Origin: Pleurodeles waltl
Taxonomy: Eukaryota > Chordata > Amphibia > Caudata > Salamandridae
Reading direction: 5' to 3'
DNA length: 64,000 nt
Assembly: GCF_031143425.1 (NCBI RefSeq)
Contig: NC_090450.1
Span: forward strand, 169,927,272-169,991,271
How positions within the stretch are numbered: position 1 is the stretch's first letter; every line of letters begins with the position of its first letter. A model generated the notes under the pieces. That model saw only the letters and a program-made list of their open reading frames with translations. It made no database searches and was not told the origin of the DNA. A program made the translations under genes and the position numbers. Shown one piece after another: positions 23,862 to 33,358 of this stretch.

Positions 23862-24672
23862 ATCAGCTTGAGTGTAAAAGGATGCAGTACAGCATACACT
23901 GCCGTGTAACAGTTCCGGAGTGGAAGTCTCTCAGTTGTCCCCATCCCCCACCACCCCCCAGCACTTCCCACCCCTAGCCCAACCCACTCAGCGAGCACAA
24001 AAAGAATCTGTAATTGTAAAAGGAATTTGGTAAAAGAGAAATCTTACAGAGCCAAACACAACCAATAACGCCTTGGCACAACCGGTGCCATCAAGGACAC
24101 TTGTCCAAACTAGTTTCTTTCGGAGACCCATACGGGTGTGGGGAGGCGCAGTTGAGGAAGATGTGTGGATTGCAACTAGCAGCCCGTTTCGGATGTTCTG
24201 TCTTCCTGCGTGGTCACGGGCACTCCGCCGCCCACAAGGAGCCTCACAACCAGATTGAGTTCAGGCGTTGCGGCCGCTTAGGCCCGCAGTTATGTTCCAG
24301 AATGCGTGCCCCCAGGGCCGGAATCCCCGGCCAGCGAATGCAGGCATGTGCCAGTCCGTGTGAACACCATGTCACTCTACTATTCTGTACAGTATCCAGC
24401 TGAGTCACACCATGATTACAGTTGTACGTAACTTTAAATATCGTCAGCTGTGCGCGGGGTAAGTTCCGGCCAAATATCAACGGAGATGAGGGAGGGCTGG
24501 AGCGTCACAAACATATTGGCCTCTTTCTGGGCTTGTGCTTGGCCATCTGCCGCTTGCGATCTTGACGGGTGTGCTTCAGCCCTTTTTTTTTTACGGGGAC
24601 GGGGGCGAGCCAACCCTCCCGCCTGGTGTCCTCCTTTGTTGGGTCCACCAGGCCCTTGGCGTGCAGCCGCGT

Positions 24673-25482
24673 CTAAGCATCCTCTGGGGTCGGGAAGATG
24701 AGGGTCCTCTCCCCGTCCACTACCCGGAGACGAGCCAGGAACAAAAGTGAGTAAGTGATGTCGTTGTCACGCAGCAGTTGTTTCACTTTTATAAACGAGG
24801 CCCGTTTACGCTGTACCTCCCCAGTGTAGTCCGGATAGGCCGTAATAACAGTATTATCCATTCGGATGGGGCTTAAAGTTCTGAAGCATTGAAGGATCTG
24901 GTCCCTGTCGCGATTGTTGAGGAAGCGTGCAATTAGAGGTCGGGGGAGCCCCTGGACGCGGCAGCCTGCCCGGTATCTGGTCGGCACGTTCTACCACCAG
25001 CGATAAGGGCTCATTATGCATCAACACTGTCTTTCAGCGATCTTTCCAAAAACACTTCAGCTTTAGGTGTCTCTACCCTTTCCGGGAAGCCCAGCAATCT
25101 GACGTTGTTCCGTCGCGAACGGCCTTCTGCCCTGTGCTGCAGTTGGGAGATCTCAGCCTCCATTTGTTGTATTTGGGCTTTAATTTCAGCAATGTCAGGT
25201 TGGGCTATGCTAAGCGCTGATTCAGTAAGGGTGACTATCCACCAGTTTACGATGGTCCGTTCTGAGGAGGTTTACTTCCAGTGCCACCGAGTCAATTTTC
25301 CCTTCTAATGAAGTTTTAGTGTCCAACACCACCTGCAGTAGCTTGTCAAACTGTGCTTAGTGAGTGCGCAATGTTCCAGACACCCGATGTAGGGCGCCAG
25401 TCTGGTCGTCAGTGACCCCCACAGGAGGTGGGGTATCCCCCTCGGCACTGAGCTGCACCTTGGATGATTTTGGCTTAACCAT
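24673..25482 (-). pseudogene. L1 ORF1 (RNA-binding chaperone), broken
   Basis: The ATG at 25482 begins MVKPKSSKVQLSAEG. After about 40 codons comes a stop, then a heptad-rich stretch (coiled-coil segment), then GRSRRNNVRLLGFPE, the typical entry to the L1 ORF1 RRM. The C-terminal domain is intact from about 24990 to 24673, with YPDYTGEVQRKRASF and a LRVVDGERTLIFPTPEDA ending. L1 ORF1p forms a trimer that coats its RNA. This copy has at least one stop and two frame changes. Confidence 0.85.
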
Positions 25483-26584
25483 GATCGTATGCAGTGTCAG
25501 TCGTCAGCAAGTCTGCACGCCGCCCCGGTTCCACGCTGCGGTTCAGCCCCTTGTCGGACACTGCGACAAGCAATGTGTTGGCACACAATCTTATACTAGG
25601 CCAAGCCTCACCACATCAGGCCAACCTAGGATGATCCCAAGATCCTCTCCTGCTGTGCCCCGCTCAGGCTGTTTCGACAAACGGCCCTCTGTATTGAATG
25701 ATGTCAGGGAAGGCTGTGACAAGAGCGCTATGCGACTGATAAGCACCTGGACTTTAAGAGGGAGTGATTATGCTCACAGCCAGCCGTGTAGTCTCATATG
25801 CGGGGCCTGAATATCTTTCTCTGCACATCGCCTGTGTCGTACTCAGAAGTGACCGTGGACCATCCACACTATGCTGTGGGCACTGTATCAAATCAGGGGG
25901 GGGGTGATGAGATCCTTTCATTGTGCGCCAATGATGTTCCTGTGCTTTTGGGCGGGGGGGACGTACATCCAGTAGTCCCCAGAGAGGGCTCCTTCGCTGC
26001 CAGTCATGTTGGTGCTCCGACCGAGCACTCGAGTGTCTGGCCTGCCCGGCCGTCCGTTGTGCTCCAGAAGGGCACCCCCTCTACGAAGCGGGCCGGCCAC
26101 CGCCTGCCGATTCAGCAATGCGGCGCTGCGATCTCGACGCTCCGCACACCTGTAGTGCGTTCCACCGACAGGGTGCGGCCGCTATGGGCACTCGGGAGTC
26201 GGAAAGCCCGATCTCCAGTGGGCAGCAATAACCCCACAGTGCCCAGGGGCGGGAGCCTCCTCTGTTTCCTCTTGGCCCTCGCAGCCCTATTCGGAGCCCA
26301 GTCAGCATCATAGTTTCCGCCCAACAGGTGGCAGCCTCCCCTGCTCGGCCGTGTCTCACCGCTGTGTAGAAGGCTGCGTGGAGGGCCGCGCCAATCCGCA
26401 GAACCGGTCAATGAATCCGCACCCTCCCATAGGCGATCCTCCTTCTTCTGATCGTCCGCGGGCCCCCTTCCGTCCCGGGGGGGGGGCACCGTACACTTTC
26501 AGCGGACGCCAGGACCCCACAGGGCTAGATGAATGCTGAATATTTGATGGGCCGCGAGCGGAGCTCTCTACGAAGCGTCCGCTC

Positions 26585-26609
26585 CGGCCGCCATCTTGGC
26601 CACGCTCCC
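26585..26609 (-). promoter_or_regulatory. YY1-like AAGATGGC motif at the L1 5' end
   Basis: Read on the minus strand, the first 25 bases of the L1 contain GGCCAAGATGGCGGCC. AAGATGGC is the core of the YY1 site that lies at the extreme 5' end of human L1 and helps set its start of transcription. The same core occupies the same position here. Function is inferred from that likeness. Confidence 0.55.
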
Positions 26610-26625
26610 AAGAACATACACACTT

Positions 26626-26760
26626 TACCACTGGTTAGCAGGGAGGACATGTGCAGAATCCTATTGCCAACAAAAACGGGCTTTGCTTCAGAAGGCAAAA
26701 TCTGAGGTGATCTTGCAGAAAGGGTGAATTTCCAACAACCACAGTGATTTAGTCATGAAT
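26626..26760 (+). repeat. R1 copy A, right part beyond the L1
   Basis: ACTGGTTAGCAG and the later GAATCCTATTGCCAACAAAAAC match the corresponding part of R1 copy B near 63180-63130 on the other strand. This shows that the L1 at 19893-26609 inserted into a pre-existing R1 repeat. The right boundary is uncertain. Confidence 0.6.
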
Positions 26761-28783
26761 AATTAGGATTGAAAATGTTTAATTTCTGAAACTATGATGG
26801 TATTAATTAAATATTACTAACAACTGTGGGAGCACTAGGTATCTTTCAAATGTCTCAATCACCCCTGTTCTCCTTTATACCACTTTTCACGCTTTCCTTC
26901 TGCACATTATTCAACTTAGCAAACCCTCTTACACACTTCCACTCATCTGTAAGCTATGCGGTTACTTTCTTCAGCACTGTCAATATTTCAGCATTTGTAC
27001 ACCATTCAAACCCTTTTCATAGACTCGGAATTAAAATCGGCACATATGTGATGAGCATTGTTCTCTGCATTCTGGCGAAAGGTGAAAAATTGGATGTGCA
27101 TTTGGTTTGAGCAACTTTATGACCCGACCACTGGCACTACGAGAAACTCGCAGCGCTTTCAGCCTAACCTGCAGAGCTCTCTCCCCGGCCACAGTCATGA
27201 ATACCCATCAACAACCAAACACTTAGAGGCAACTCGGTTCAAAGTATGTGCTTTACTCATATGTTGCATGAAACAAGTCCATAAACTTATGTAACATGTG
27301 GGAAAAGCAAATACTCTTTGGGAACGCAAAATGAAGTAAAATATTTGAAATGTATACAGGGACAACATTGATTACCATAACGGTTTTTACAGTCATTGCT
27401 GAGAAATCAATTGTATTTTGCCTGTAAAGTTTAGAACGTGTGAGCATCTGAAAGGGATCCATTTTAAAGTCAGCTTTTAAATAGGACTCGCCCTACTTAA
27501 AGCCCAGGTTTCACCCCTCTTAAAATGTTTCTAATTCCAGTAGCAGATTTGAGGCAAAATACTCTGCAGGTAAGGGCAAATTTGTGGTGGGTTATACAAA
27601 GGAAGGTGGATGGGTGGAGCATATCTGGGCATTGTTTTTACAAAGAATAAATATACTAAGTAAAGTAATAAGATGTTATTTACATTACTCAAACATACTT
27701 TGTCATTTCAGGAAGTCTTTTCGAATAAATCGCTATTCTTTAAGGCCTGTAGTTATGCTATAATTATGTCTATGTTTCTCAGGGCCTCCTCACATTCCGG
27801 ATAGGGATACAGCTTCAGCTGGTTGTCTGACGCCTGCAGTTGTGTTGCAGTGTTGGGTTATGTGAGCGTAATGATACTGGTAAATAACTTATTTAGTTCT
27901 GTTGGTGGAACAATGCTCATAGTTCTTTGATATTTCCACGTACTTAGGGAGACAATGGTTACCTCACACTTGGGGGTAGAGTACGTGGGCACTGACGAAG
28001 CTGGTGACACATGGGCCCCAAATTGAGTTTATGGCTGCCCATAGGCATTCACAGATACAGTGGCAGATGTGGTAGCTCATTTGAGTCACACACAGGTTAC
28101 TGTCTCTTGCAGATGGTCACTAATGCAGCCGTGAGTGTGGAGGCACATGAGCCTTCACGCTTAGGGTCATGTTGCTCTCTGTGAAGTTGCATTATCCCAG
28201 AATGGATGTCTCTCTTAGGGGAACACTTCTTGAGTCAGGCTAGGTGGAGGTATGAGCACTCTGATGTGGTGCAATCTCCTTTTTCAACTGTCTGTTAGTT
28301 AGCTCACAGGGCAGCTTACCTCCTTTCCTTGTGCAAAAACAAATGCAGGCCCTTTCTTCTTATCCTTGGTCCTGAAGTCTGGCCTGAACCTACAGAGTAC
28401 ATACTTGATTTCTGCCTTTGGTCCAATCCTTCCCCTTGTGGTTGTGCACAGCATTGTACCAAAGTCAAGAGGTGAATTTACAACCTTACAGGGCTAGATT
28501 ATATCTCCTGAAAGTGGCAGTCAGTGCTAGGCCTACCAAACAACCTGTACAGAACTCAATATTTTGAAGGGAACCAATTAAGTCAAAGTGTATCTTCTTC
28601 TGGTACAGTGCAGGAACAATTTCTTGATGCTTACAAAGTGTATGCCTCAAAGGAAATGGCTAACATTCCCTAATAACATAATTACTTGCAAGTAAAGGAT
28701 ATTTTGTCTTTGTGTTTTATTTTTTTACTGGATGAGTGTTAACATTGGAGAGAGAGAGTATGCATGTCTGTATTTTGAATCAC
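26761..28783. other. Unrecognised sequence
   Basis: No supported gene or repeat. It holds a possible 29-nt cassette exon (27541-27569) listed separately. Several open frames (for example about 26826-27110) have no splice support or domain character. Confidence 0.4.
27541..27569 (+). other. Possible 29-nt cassette microexon
   Basis: A pyrimidine-rich acceptor (TTTCTAATTCCAG) precedes 29 nt that end CTGCAG followed by GTAAGG, a strong donor. Entering in phase 1 it reads VADLRQNTLQ and leaves phase 0. Splicing it ahead of the exon at 39860 would shift that exon into a frame ending in a stop after 24 codons, so if real it would act as a frame-switching or poison exon. A chance pair of splice-like sites is quite possible. 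Confidence 0.2.
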
Positions 28784-28973
28784 ATAAGTATACAAAACAT
28801 TAATGGATCACATTCTTGAATTAATCTGAGACACTGGTTATCACTGAGGGCTTCATCCCAATCATCCACTGTTATTTTGCACACCATGCAACCATCTATA
28901 TGCAAATCAGTCTTGATCCTGCTCCATTAGAAAACGTACAGCCCAAACTGCCAAGCCAGGACCTCCCTGAACC

Positions 28974-29042
28974 GGAACACAAGCAGTCCAGGACCAGTTA
29001 CGTCCTACTTATAGTCTCATCAGCTAGGTATAGCTTGGTTCC
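28974..29042 (-). ncRNA. Extended hammerhead ribozyme, copy 1 (probably inactive)
   Basis: On the minus strand: stem I arm GGAACCAAGC, then the core CTGATGA (plus-strand 29017-29023), a stem II of GACT/AGGAC type, and a two-base-pair stem III (AC/GU with a two-base loop). The cleavage triplet GUC follows, between 28992 and 28991, and the returning stem I arm ends GUUCC. The second core strand, which should be GAAA, reads GTAA (28998-29001). The changed adenosine lies in the catalytic core and should abolish or strongly reduce cleavage. Confidence 0.8.
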
Positions 29043-29299
29043 AATGAGAGCGCGCATGGGACCCACGTCTGGGCATATGCGTCCCACTTACAGTGACACA
29101 ATAAGTATACAAAACAGTGGAGTGTGGAATTCTTGAATTAATGTCAACCACAGGTAATAACTTGGGGCTACGCCCCAGTCCATCATTCTTTTGCACACCA
29201 TGCCACCTCAGTTTGGACCAGCTATATGCAAATCAGTCTCCACCTTGCCCCAATAGGAACAGTCCAGCCTGAACTGCAATAACCGGGCCTCCCTAATAC

Positions 29300-29368
29300 G
29301 GAACACAAGCAACCCAGAACCGGTTTCACCCTAGTTATGGGCTCGTCAGCCAGGCACAGGTTGGTTCC
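29300..29368 (-). ncRNA. Extended hammerhead ribozyme, copy 2 (core intact)
   Basis: On the minus strand: GGAAC closes with GUUCC at the far end of stem I, CTGACGA forms the first core strand (29343-29349) and GAAA the second (29324-29327). Stem II is CCC/GGG closed by a G-U pair. Stem III is the two-base-pair AC/GU helix with loop CG. The cleavage triplet is GUU, between 29318 and 29317. All invariant core positions of a type I hammerhead are present. Very short stem III and a long, internally looped stem I are the known traits of the newt satellite ribozyme. Confidence 0.85.
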
Positions 29369-29692
29369 AGTGACAGTGTGGATGGGACACACGTCTCAGC
29401 ATATCTGTCCCACTTAGGGCCACACAATAAGTGTACAACACAGTGATGGATGGAATGCTTGAATTGATCTCAGCCACTGGTAATCACTTGGGTCTGCATC
29501 CCAATTCGTCTTTATTTTTCACACCATGCCACCTCAGTTTGGACCCAGCTATATGCAAATCAGTCTTGACTCTACTCCAGTAGGAACAGTCTAGCCTGAA
29601 AAACAATGGATTGGGGTGCGGCCCAAGTGATTGCCAGTGGGTGAGATTAATTCAAGCATTCCATACATCACCTTGATGTTTTTGTATTATGA

Positions 29693-30439
29693 ACACCAAC
29701 ACACAGTAAGCCAAGATTGTTTTCCTTACCTTTTAACTTTAATAGTTAATAAACACTGAATGATTGCAGAAGTTAAGTTTTCAGGTCTTGCTAGTAACAA
29801 CTTTAGTTTTGTGGGAGACCTCTTGTCATTGATACTGCAAGGAGTGAAGTATGAAAAGGTATATAGAGGGATTGGGCTTCAGGTCAACCCATTTTAGCCA
29901 TTGGTCTTCATGGGTTTTAATGGTTTGTAATTGCTTGGATGGGCTGTTCACCAAGCCTAAGGCAGTTTGGCGAAGTTTACATTGTCTCATTACATTTCCA
30001 ATTAGGTTTTGGAAATGGGCTTCATTAAATTGTTTTACACACATTTGTTCCCTAACCTGTCTGTTTTTGCTTCGCTCACTCTTCTTCCTCAGAGTGCACT
30101 CCTCTACCCTCTCTGTCTCTGCATTGCAGGCTCTCGCTTCCATTTTCTCTACCTCCCAGTGTTCCTTCCTATCACCATCTCTCTCCCTCTTTCTCTCCTC
30201 GCCAGTCTTTGCTCCCACCTTCTGTCCACCAATCACTTTTGCCTTTACCTTAAAAATGTAAGTATTTCACAGGTAATTTTAAAGTCGAAGGCTCAGGCCG
30301 AAACGCGTTGCCATATTTGTTTGAATAGCACTATGCACTTTGTACTCTACAAGAAATAAGAAAATAAATTACCTTTCGAGTTGATGGATGGTGCCGGCTT
30401 CATTCCTGCCATGAGAAGCTCTCTAATGCTGTGTAATGA
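29693..30439. other. Unrecognised sequence
   Basis: No supported gene. A pyrimidine-rich block (30060-30250) creates long overlapping frames on both strands. A motif AGGCCGAAACGCGTTGCC near 30294-30312 resembles dispersed repeat sequence, but I cannot name the family. Confidence 0.4.
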
Positions 30440-31970
30440 TTTTTGTCTAAATATATATATAACCTACTAGTGGTCACCAGTAGGTAGTTATAGTTAGGAC
30501 CATGTTTCCGTAGAAAAGGCATTTTTTGACTCATCTATATCATTGGCACCATTTGACAGATCTTCACAAAATGTTCCCCAAAAAAGTGTGCTGGTGATTC
30601 TTGTTGTGCATGGACAGTTCGGGGTGATTCGTAAAGCGGGGGGCCAAAAAAAAGGGGGATCAGAAAACATGCGTTTACCATGGTAATTCCCATAGAAGTT
30701 TTGAACACACCTACAGCCCGAACCGCTGGACAGAATTACACCAAATGTGGCAGAAAGCTAGATTTTGTTCCGCAGATTGTGCTTTTTGTTATTTGGTGTA
30801 AATCTGTTCAGTAGCTGTTGAGAAATTTAAGGATATACACATTTGTATATCTGTGGACGCGATGAATTTGTGAATAATGACAAGCTCGTGCAGAAAGCTG
30901 CAGAGCTCTGATTGGCTGCCAACATTCAAACCAGGAAGTGTTGGCAGCCATCTTGGGACTCGCCTTCAGCCCAATCCCAGAAAAAAAGTGAAAAAAAAGA
31001 AAAGGGTGCCAGGGTAGGGAGACCCTGACCCCTTAGCACAGAGGGACCTCGCTGGGGGGAAAAAAGGCACTTTAAAAAAAAAAAAAAACTTTGCCGCAAT
31101 TTTACATTGATGTTGCAAATTCACTGAAAATATTATTTAAAAAGAAGACAAACGCAGGCTCCCACAATTGATTTTATGAAGCCCCTGGGTTGGCCAGATC
31201 AGGGGGACATGTTGAAATAATGGAGTGGGCGCAAGGGGGCTCCCCTCCTAGGGCATTTTTATGCCCGGGAACCACCACCTACCTGGGACTTTGATCAAAA
31301 TGAATGCGTGGGGCAGCATGCCCCTCCTGCCTGCCCCCCCCCACAGCCCCAGGGACCGCCACCTCCATGGAGCAAAGAGTCAGTTCTGTGCTGGGTGGTC
31401 ACGAGGTCCCCCTGCAGCCCCAGGACCACCGCCTCCCTGTGGCTACTTCACTTTGGAGGGAGACCGTGCAGTCCCCCATCGTGGAACAAGTAAGGCCCCT
31501 GGGGACCGCCACCTCCCAGGGCCAGCTTCTGCTATGTCCCGGGGTGCCCAGCACCGGGACATAGCTGTTTGCTCTCACTTGATGGGAGCTTTGACTGCAC
31601 CCGCCAAGTCAGAACAATCACACTGCTTTCTGCAAGTGGGAGCTGTCAAACAGCTCCCACTTGCAGAAAGCAGAGTTCATCTTTTTCCCTGCATGCAAAT
31701 AGGCGTGCAGAGAAACAGATGAAGACGTTGCTCCCTCAAGCAGGGAGCTGCTATTTAAAGCTGCTCCCTGCATGTGGGAGCAATGGCGGCTCCCACAGGG
31801 TGTGAGAAGCCTGCTAGGACTGCGGGGGCCTTGAGGCTCCTCGCCCATGGTCCAGTCACTCTCTCTCTCTCTCTTCCATTCCATAATGGTCATTCCATAA
31901 TGGAATGGAAGAGAGAGAGAGAGAGAGAGCGAGATTGTTATTGCAGTGGTTGTGCCATGCAATGACTTCA
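30440..31970 (+). repeat. Composite repeat R2, copy A
   Basis: It aligns with 33340-34370. Shared landmarks in order: an ATATAT run, CCAGTAGGTA.TTATAGTTAGGACC, CCATAG.A.TTTTGAACAC, ACACCAAATTTGG-like text, ACCAGGAAGTGTTGGCAG, then several copies of a C/G-rich phrase (GGGACCACCACCTCCCTGGG and variants), then CAGCTCC/GGAGCTG inverted pairs. It encodes nothing recognisable. The repeated phrase creates Pro/Ser-rich frames that I discount. Confidence 0.65.
31861..31929. repeat. CT/AG hairpin
   Basis: CTCTCTCTCTCTCTTCCATTCC is followed after a short spacer by its complement GGAATGGAAGAGAGAGAGAG, with ATTCCATAATGG/CCATAATGGAAT in the centre. This is a nearly perfect cruciform-capable inverted repeat of about 70 bp inside R2 copy A. 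Confidence 0.8.
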
Positions 31971-32035
31971 AAGCGTCAAACTAGCAAGATGTTTGGCACA
32001 AATGTTATACTTACGTTTTGATGGCCAGCAGACCA

Positions 32036-32110
32036 GGGTCCCTTCTGGCCTAATGGTAAAGCCCTTGGCCTGTCAGTAGGTTGAAGGTTCAGATCATAGT
32101 ATCTAATGGC
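32036..32110 (+). repeat. tRNA-like SINE head 1
   Basis: TGGCCTAATGGTAAAG resembles a Pol III A box and, about 35 bases on, GGTTCAGATCA resembles a B box (GGTTCRANNCC). The spacing is tRNA-like. The rest of the unit is AT-rich and continues to a second head about 200 bp downstream. No mature tRNA fold with a proper acceptor stem is evident, so this is a SINE-type relic and not a tRNA gene. Confidence 0.5.
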
Positions 32111-32236
32111 AGTGTGTCTGTTTATTTCTTCTGTTTTGACTGTTAAACATTTCTACTGATGGAACTTTGACATATTTTTCCTCTAAAAATCTGTGGGTTC
32201 AATGTCATAGCTAAGTACGGACACTTCACAGTAAGG

Positions 32237-32315
32237 AGTCACCTCTGGCCTAGTGGTTAAGGTCTCAGACATGCACACTGAAGATTAAGGTTTCCAGTCT
32301 AGGTGTGTCTGTGGC
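32237..32315 (+). repeat. tRNA-like SINE head 2
   Basis: TGGCCTAGTGGTTAAGG is a better A box than in head 1, followed by GCACACTGAAG and a decayed B box (GGTTTCCAGTC). Both heads end in GTGTGTCTG, so the two are tandem copies of one unit about 200 bp long. Confidence 0.5.
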
Positions 32316-32474
32316 AATTTTCTGCTTTAGTTTCTTTTGATTTAGTTTGTACTGGAAGGTTATCTCACTCTTTTTAATTAACAAAAACATTTTTCTTTTC
32401 CATTTGTCTGGAAATATCTCATTCAAAGTATATCTTTCATCAAAACCTAATAAACTCTATCCTTCTGTTGCTGT

Positions 32475-32558
<84 letters not shown>

Positions 32559-32613
32559 CTCTCTGGCAAATGTTTCTCTAGATTGGTTTCTCTCTCTCTC
32601 TCTCAATCACTCA

Positions 32614-32688
<75 letters not shown>

Positions 32689-32716
32689 TCCCTCTCCCTC
32701 TCCATCTTTCTCTCTC
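32475..32716. repeat. CT dinucleotide microsatellite, two blocks
   Basis: A nearly pure (TC)n run at about 32475-32554 is separated by a 35-bp unique spacer from a second at about 32590-32716 that ends in CCCTCT variants. Ser/Leu frames across it are artefacts. Confidence 0.95.
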
Positions 32717-32743
32717 AGGGTTAGGTGGTTATAGGGGTTTGAC

Positions 32744-33358
32744 CGCAGGGCCTGGCCACAGGCCATGCCCTACTGCCAACCCCGCTGCGCATGGCCGAAG
32801 GCCGTGCACAGTGGGGTGGGGTAGGTATAGGCCACTGCGTACAGTCAAAGGACGGTCATGGCAGAAGTTGGATTAACGTATAGTAGTGAAAATTAGTTTA
32901 TGTTAAAAAAAAAAACATAGACATTCACTTTAAAAAAAACAGAATACATGGATGTTATAGTTAGATTCACATTTTAAATGTACACAATCAAAAAAATTCA
33001 CCTGTTATAGCTAGTTATTTCAAGTCACTATAACTCGTGCCCTAAAGTAACCGTAACTCGCGCCCTCCCAATGCAGTGATAATTACCCCAGATATTACAG
33101 CACTCTTGTCATCTTTTATAACATCATAGATAATATCACTGTAACATTTTTGTCAAATTATTCATAAAATAAACGTGCATGGCGGGGGCGCAAGTTATAG
33201 TTACCTTAGAACACGAGTTATAGTTATGTGAAATACCTGTAACTATAAGAGGTGAATTTCTATGCGTTTGTACATTTAAAATGTGAGGCTAACTATTACA
33301 TCCTAATAACTTTTTTGTTTTTTTTAAGTGACTGTATATATATATATATATATATATC
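32744..33358 (+). repeat. Dispersed repeat R3, copy 1
   Basis: It shares with 36637-37028: GTTGGATTAACGTA, the ACATAGACATTCACT block, TTATAGTTAG.TTCACATTT, and GTTATAG.TAGTTATTTCAAGT.ACTATAACT, and both copies end in an AT run. The many TATAACT/AGTTATA steps make it locally palindromic. No coding content. Confidence 0.65.

Larger units (their letters stand above)
19893..26609 (-). mobile_element. Full-length L1 (Tx1/L1-type) LINE, inactivated
   Basis: In minus-strand order: a 5' end GGGAGCGTGGCCAAGATGGC (26609 downward), a GC-rich 5' UTR, ORF1 (25482-24673), a spacer, ORF2 (23861 to about 20120), a 3' UTR, a poly(A) signal (TTTATT on the plus strand at 19913-19918) and a poly(A) tail (T run 19893-19905). 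Target-site duplications flank it: AAGAACACACACTT at 19881-19894 and AAGAACATACACACTT at 26610-26625, differing by one TA step. Length is about 6.7 kb, so the copy was not 5'-truncated. Stops and frameshifts in both ORFs show it is dead. Confidence 0.9.
28784..29692 (-). repeat. Satellite-2-like array: two full units, one partial, one inverted piece
   Basis: Units start at the ATAAGTATAC/ATAAGTGTAC anchor at 28784, 29101 and 29427 (periods 317 and 326 bp). The third is cut at about 29602. It is followed directly by an inverted partial copy (29604-29692) whose complement again reads GGAATGCTTGAATTAATCTC. Each direct unit has the octamer ATGCAAAT (28900-28907, 29226-29233, 29553-29560). Unit length, octamer and embedded hammerheads match newt satellite 2, which is known to be transcribed from a snRNA-type promoter. 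The ribozymes read on the minus strand, so that is the presumed transcribed strand. Confidence 0.85.

Noticed and set aside
26826..27110. 94-codon hydrophobic frame resembling membrane segments
   Set aside because: AT-rich sequence by chance; no paired splice sites and no recognised family.
29826..30236. 136-codon minus-strand frame that looks charged and helical
   Set aside because: It mirrors a pyrimidine-rich tract and has an equally long frame on the other strand, with no splice support or recognised motif.
30095..30257. Exon-like segment with CTTCTTCCTCAG acceptor and AAAAAT-GTAAGT donor
   Set aside because: The whole region is pyrimidine-rich, so acceptor-like sites are expected. The donor lacks the usual AG before GT and all three frames are composition-driven.
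32036..32110. Functional tRNA gene
   Set aside because: A- and B-box-like words are present, but no complete cloverleaf or terminator, and it is duplicated 200 bp away like a SINE.
32347..32876. Ser/Leu-repeat open frames
   Set aside because: They are translations of CT microsatellites.
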